Part shown: positions 60,095 to 64,000 of the stretch, one piece after another
How positions within the stretch are numbered: position 1 is the first letter of the stretch
How the letters are laid out: each line of letters begins with the position of its first letter
Assembly (NCBI RefSeq): GCF_019703515.2
Contig: NC_059362.1
Span: 23,868,826 to 23,932,825, forward strand
Length of the DNA: 64,000 nucleotides
Direction of reading: 5' to 3'
Source of the DNA: Myxocyprinus asiaticus
Taxonomy: Eukaryota > Chordata > Actinopteri > Cypriniformes > Catostomidae
Notes under the pieces: model-generated
Database searches by the model: none
Seen by the model: the letters and a program-made list of their open reading frames with translations, nothing else
Told to the model about the DNA's origin: nothing
Translations under genes and position numbers: made by a program

Positions 60095-61379
60095 GTGAAA
60101 CCTGGTCAAGTGAAAAGACTCACTGACACTGGCATTCATCTTTACTGTCCCATTCACACACACATCTTCACTCATCCACAAGTTCATTAACAAATGAATG
60201 AATGTTAATGTCCCTTTAGTAGTCCACAGGATGTATTAGTGTTCTCTTTCTTCTCCCAAAAGCCAGCACGCTCTCAAACTACTGCATGTGTGATTTTAGC
60301 AGCTCTCTTGCAGGGCTAGTTTACCCCTCATTCTATCATCATATTCCAAACCTGTTTGATTTTCTTTCATACACTGAACACAAAAAAAGAGATTTAAAAC
60401 ATTTTACAGCATTCTCTTATCCATAAAAATAATTACCATAAAAGTTGTCCATGTGACTTGGAATGCATTATAGTTATTCCATCAACGTGCGCTACCCCGA
60501 TGGCTTTTGCTGTATGCCTTTTCATGTTTATATTCGCGTCTCCCGCTAATCGCGGGACAAAAGGTCAATTTATCCCTTATCGGTGGCCCTGGACATGTGG
60601 GTGACAATTAGATGATTATAATATTCATTTAATGCTTTTGTTGAAAAAGGAAAAATAAACTATTTTGCTTACAGCACGAGTTCCCTTACAACCATTTTTG
60701 TTTTGGAAAGATTTTCTTAAAGAGCACCTATTATGGTTTTTCAAATATTACCTTTCATGTAGTGTGTTATAGCTGTTTGTGAATGTAAAAAAGTCTGCAA
60801 AGTTTCAAAAATCAAAGTGCATGACAAATGGAGTTACTGACTCCCAAAAGAAAGAACCGATTTTGAACACCTGAAACGTGTTGTTAGTAATTCCAGACTT
60901 ACTTCCTGTACTAACCTATGTAATTTGGTAACAAAAAACCCGCCTCTGATCTTCACCGGCTGCTCGCAAACAGCTTTGACCCGCCCTCAAACACTACACA
61001 AAGTGGTAGACCAATCAGAGCAGAGTAGGCTCTCTGAAAGGAGGAGTTTAGAATGAATCCTTTAGGACAGATAATTGAAGTCATTTTTGACACTGGGGAA
61101 AAAAAGGTAATGCTGCAATTTAAATAATGAGCAAATTAAAGTGTTTTTTGACCTTGTATGCATGTAAATCTATTGTATGAGACCTTTAATACAAAATTAG
61201 GCATGTTTAAAAACCATAATAGGTGCTCTTTAAAAAAAAAATATTTATAAAAAAATGTTGATGCCTCGAGTTGAACATTATATTTTATAAAGTGCCTCTT
61301 GTTAACTTTGTTAACAGCTTGTTTTAAAGGCTTCTGGCTGAATAACAGAGAGCGCATAATTTTTTCTGTCTGCCCTCAG
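60095..61379 (+). other. sh3rf1: sh3rf1 intron splitting SH3 domain 2
   Basis: A 1285-bp phase-0 intron with GT (GTGAAA) and AG (CTGCCCTCAG) ends. Near 60310-60500 it holds a possible decayed palindromic MITE, and at 60717-61233 a terminal-inverted-repeat element. Confidence 0.85.
60717..61233. mobile_element. Terminal-inverted-repeat element in the sh3rf1 intron
   Basis: TTAAAGAGCACCTATTATGG at 60717-60736 has a perfect inverted partner ending at 61233, and the pairing extends through a further T-run. The outer TTAA could be a piggyBac-type target duplication or simply part of the inverted repeat. No coding capacity. Confidence 0.8.
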
Positions 61380-61475
61380 GATAATATTCTCACTGTGATT
61401 CGTCGTGTGGATGAGAACTGGGCCGAAGGGATGCTGGGAGATAAGATTGGCATCTTCCCCATCTCTTACGTAGAG
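61380..61475 (+). CDS. sh3rf1: SH3RF1 (POSH) exon: remainder of SH3 domain 2
   Basis: An exon of 32 codons in phase 0. It continues directly from the exon ending at 60094: DKDCLPFSK is followed by [17 protein letters not shown], then [13 protein letters not shown]. The DENW motif supplies the ligand-groove Trp, and FPISYV closes the SH3 fold. The acceptor is a strong pyrimidine run, TTTTTCTGTCTGCCCTCAG (61361-61379), and the donor is GAG/GTTAGT. Joined to the previous exon, the two SH3 domains are complete and undamaged, which indicates a live gene. Later exons, with the long linker, SH3 domains 3 and 4 and the C-terminus, are downstream of 64000. Confidence 0.88.
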
Positions 61476-61795
61476 GTTAGTCATATACTGTATGTGCATT
61501 GAATCCTGTCATTGTTCCATTAAGTCTTCACGTTTAATGTTTTATATTTAGTTGTGCAAATGTATTCTTCTGCAGCGCTTTTGTCTGGGAACCTTTCAGA
61601 TTATCCTCATCCCTTTAAAGGTTTATCTCCCTAAAGTATTCATGGTTGGCATTTTGTCATTGTCACATCCTTTTAGTTTTGCCAGTCTGTCCACCTCCAC
61701 CATTTCCTTGTTTCTACTCTTGTTGAAATGTCACAAAGCTCTTAAAACATGCAGGTCTCCAAGAGGTCTTAAATTGTTGCTTATTATTTTAGCAA

Positions 61796-62180
61796 GGGCT
61801 GCACAATTGAATAAATAGTCGAGATTACTATTACAGCTGCCATAATCAACTAATCTCAAAAAGAGTCAGTTACAGCATTCCATTTAGCCTTTACTTCCAT
61901 TGTGTCAAGAATTTCTGTTTATAACAGCTGAGCATTGAAACCAATCACAGACATGTCCGTTGCTAGTTTTCTAATTTTTTCAAAATTTGAAAAGCTTTGT
62001 TTTTTGAAAAGCTTTGTCTCTATTTACTGAAGTATGAAACATCAATGAAGTCATTCTTTAAAAATTTCAGTTTGTTTTGGATGTGTAGTCTAAAAAAAAT
62101 TGATGACATTTGTTTATCAAAATTAATTGCTATAACAATATAAACAAAAATAATTGACAATAATGTGCTGCCCAAATTTG
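61796..62180. mobile_element. hAT-like short element
   Basis: GGGCTGCACAATTGAATAAA near 61797 and the inverted AATAATGTGCTGCCC near 62159-62173 are matching ends. No transposase and no clean 8-bp duplication seen. Confidence 0.5.
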
Positions 62181-62954
62181 AGCTGTATTCAACTCTCATC
62201 ATCTTGTTCATCATTCTGACGCAAGTGATCATTTTGAAACACACATAAAATACGCACATCATCATCAAAGACACAACAGCTCATGTCTCTTCTTTCAAAA
62301 AGCACAAAACATCCCTCCTGTAAATGTACGTGCAAACCATTCTGAACCTTGGCAAAGCCAGTATGAGCTCTCCACCATCTACGTGTCTAACCTGTGGGGA
62401 AAATAACCATCAAAAGACATTCAAAAATAGCAGAATAGTCCTGCTCTCAAATAGCATCTCTCTCACGCAGAGCGAGAAGATGAGGGAGGAGAGGGGCTGA
62501 GGCTTTGAGCTTATACAAAAGCCACAGCAATTTTCTCCAAACCAGACTTTTTTCCAAGTGAATGCTTTTGAAAAGGTCATCTCTGATACCAGTGACATCA
62601 AATGTGACACTCAGGTGTTTGAAAGTTTTTCTGTCCCCATGTCATCATCCTGCCACACTAAATTTATATATTTTCAAAGAGTGACTTAGAATTGTAATAA
62701 TGCATGTTTGGCTGTCATGTATACAGTAGTACATTTTTCAAATCATGGAAATAAAATATAAAAGTAATGAAGAAGTCATTAACAAATTTAATATTTCTAG
62801 TTCTGCTAAGCTCTAAAGCATTTAATTTGCTAGAAATTGCTTTTTGTTTGTGCAATCTCTGTAAAAGGATTTCTAAAAATCCATATCCAGTAATCACAAA
62901 CAATGGGAAAATAATGGGAAGTACTGGAAATTTGTTGGTCAAACAGTGAGGGAA

Positions 62955-63505
62955 TCCTAGCTGTGTCCCAAATGACGCACTATAACCTATGCACTTACAA
63001 ATGCACTCAGCCATGTAGTGTATAAAGTGTTGTATTGTGCCAGATGGAACACTTAACGGTTTTTTACTACACTGAAGCATTCGCCAATTAACAGCTGATG
63101 GAAGTGACGTTTCAAATGCACGTGCTGTGTTGCAACTCAGTTTAACACTTATATCTAAAATAATGAACATATTCACACAGCAAGGGTGATGGTAAAACAT
63201 TCAACTCACATTTGTAAGGTGCTGTCTTCATAGAAGTTTTGCTAGTTGCCACATTCTCTAATGTTTACAATTGTTTTGTCAGACCAGCAATGCAGCCAGG
63301 TAACACCGCCAGCGCTGAGTGCATGAAGTGTCCAACAGCCACACTCCGTTTTGATGGTTGAAGTAGTGCATCGTCAGTATACTCGTAGTACACTTAGTTT
63401 TTGTTGCATTTTCAGTGTAAACCTACTATTTGCACTACATACTACTACACTACAAAATGGCATATAATAGTGCAGAAGTGTGCTGTTTGGGATGCACCTC
63501 CTGTC
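62955..63505. mobile_element. Terminal-inverted-repeat MITE (about 550 bp)
   Basis: TGTGTCCCAAATGACGCACT at 62963-62982 pairs imperfectly with the reverse complement of GTGCTGTTTGGGATGCAC (63481-63498). The words TAGTGTA and TACACTAC recur inward on each side. No coding capacity. Confidence 0.55.
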
Positions 63506-64000
63506 TTACTACAATAAGATACAGCTCTTATTGCAATCTTGTAGTTTTTAAACAATCCAAACATTGTGCCTTTTAGATATTGAATTTTAGTGCAGACTGC
63601 TAGCTTTTATTTTATGGTCATTTCCATTCAAAGTGAATTATATGAAGTTACAGCAGTTTTTAGGACCCTTGTTTTGATTTTCTTGTTTTAATTTTGGGAT
63701 TTGTTGTTACTATGTGACCATCTCACTGGCTGATATGACGGAGGTCTTTGACTTAATACTGACACCTAAAAACAAAAGATTGATTATCAGTGCCGTTGTA
63801 GAAATACCCTAATTGCAGACATATTTGTGTGTGCATCATGAATGTATCCCTTAATCAAAAGTTAAGCCAGATACCAGTGGGACTACTGATAAAATAGTGT
63901 TCAACATGGCGGCCCCCATGAGGGTGCACCCATCTCCATAATTAATAAAACAGCCTTTACTAGGCCACTGATATAATTGCAGTATTCACAAGTGAGTGTT

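Larger units (their letters stand above)
61476..64000 (+). other. sh3rf1: sh3rf1 downstream intron (start)
   Basis: No further exon with SH3RF1-like sequence was seen before the window ends. The stretch holds two small repeat elements. The frame 62715-63200 on the minus strand has no recognisable domain. Confidence 0.6.

Noticed and set aside
59822..60190. Reading the 122-codon frame as a complete small SH3 protein
   Set aside because: The first codon is an internal GTG just after a splice acceptor, and the last 32 codons follow a donor site. It is an exon, not a whole gene.
62715..63200. A 161-residue minus-strand frame in the last intron
   Set aside because: It overlaps a terminal-inverted-repeat element, shows no domain and has no supporting splice or promoter features.

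Overview
The window looks like teleost fish nuclear DNA, probably from a cyprinid or related ostariophysan. The grounds are two vertebrate SH3-domain exons with canonical splice sites, and a mass of fish-type mobile elements: several Tc1 families (one of Sleeping Beauty type), short hAT-like elements, tRNA-derived SINEs, a Tx1-group L1-like LINE and two L2-like LINEs. Nothing bacterial is present. No operon, CRISPR array, rRNA gene or functional tRNA gene was seen. The order-level assignment is inference from repeat content.

The only host gene recognised is sh3rf1 (POSH), a RING/SH3 scaffold E3 ubiquitin ligase, on the + strand at the right end. Exon 59819-60094 carries SH3 domain 1 and the start of SH3 domain 2. 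Exon 61380-61475 completes SH3 domain 2. Both exons are phase 0. The RING exon and the later SH3 exons are not in the window, so positions 1-59818 are most simply a very long upstream intron (or intron plus 5' flank) filled with transposons.

Layout: 275-2499, a DNA transposon split by a Sleeping Beauty-type element (632-2235). 3150-8000, a decayed Tx1-type LINE with a SINE inside it and 5' tandem repeats. 10035-11367, a dead Tc1 element. 11368-15697, a nest of hAT-like elements and two interleaved long inverted repeats. 15698-18800, comparatively unique DNA. 18800-22700, hAT-like remnants and a Tc1-type MITE. 22710-24700, an L2-like LINE. 25945-26323, a 107-bp-period minisatellite. 29302-29734, a Tc1 deletion derivative split by a SINE. 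31190-38880, a pyrimidine tract, paired repeat copies, a foldback element with an empty-site relative, a full SINE, and two Tc1 remnants. 40290-41865, a very young Tc1 element. 43195-43802, a short element with an 8-bp duplication. 44997-49621, a 4.6-kb hAT-like unit with a perfect 8-bp duplication that encloses at least five later insertions, one of them a second Tc1 copy with an intact transposase frame. 49888-50820, a short hAT-like element. 52210-54895, a second L2-like LINE. 57746-58190, a SINE with a 17-bp target-site duplication. 58208-64000, the sh3rf1 exons with small terminal-inverted-repeat elements in the introns.

I found no credible new multi-gene system. The most interesting material is structural: two Tc1 copies with long open transposase frames, an 86-bp perfect palindrome, interleaved inverted repeats, microsatellites that begin at transposon ends, and several insertions whose empty sites are preserved elsewhere in the same window. 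All repeat boundaries were read by eye, and family names come from general knowledge rather than a database search.
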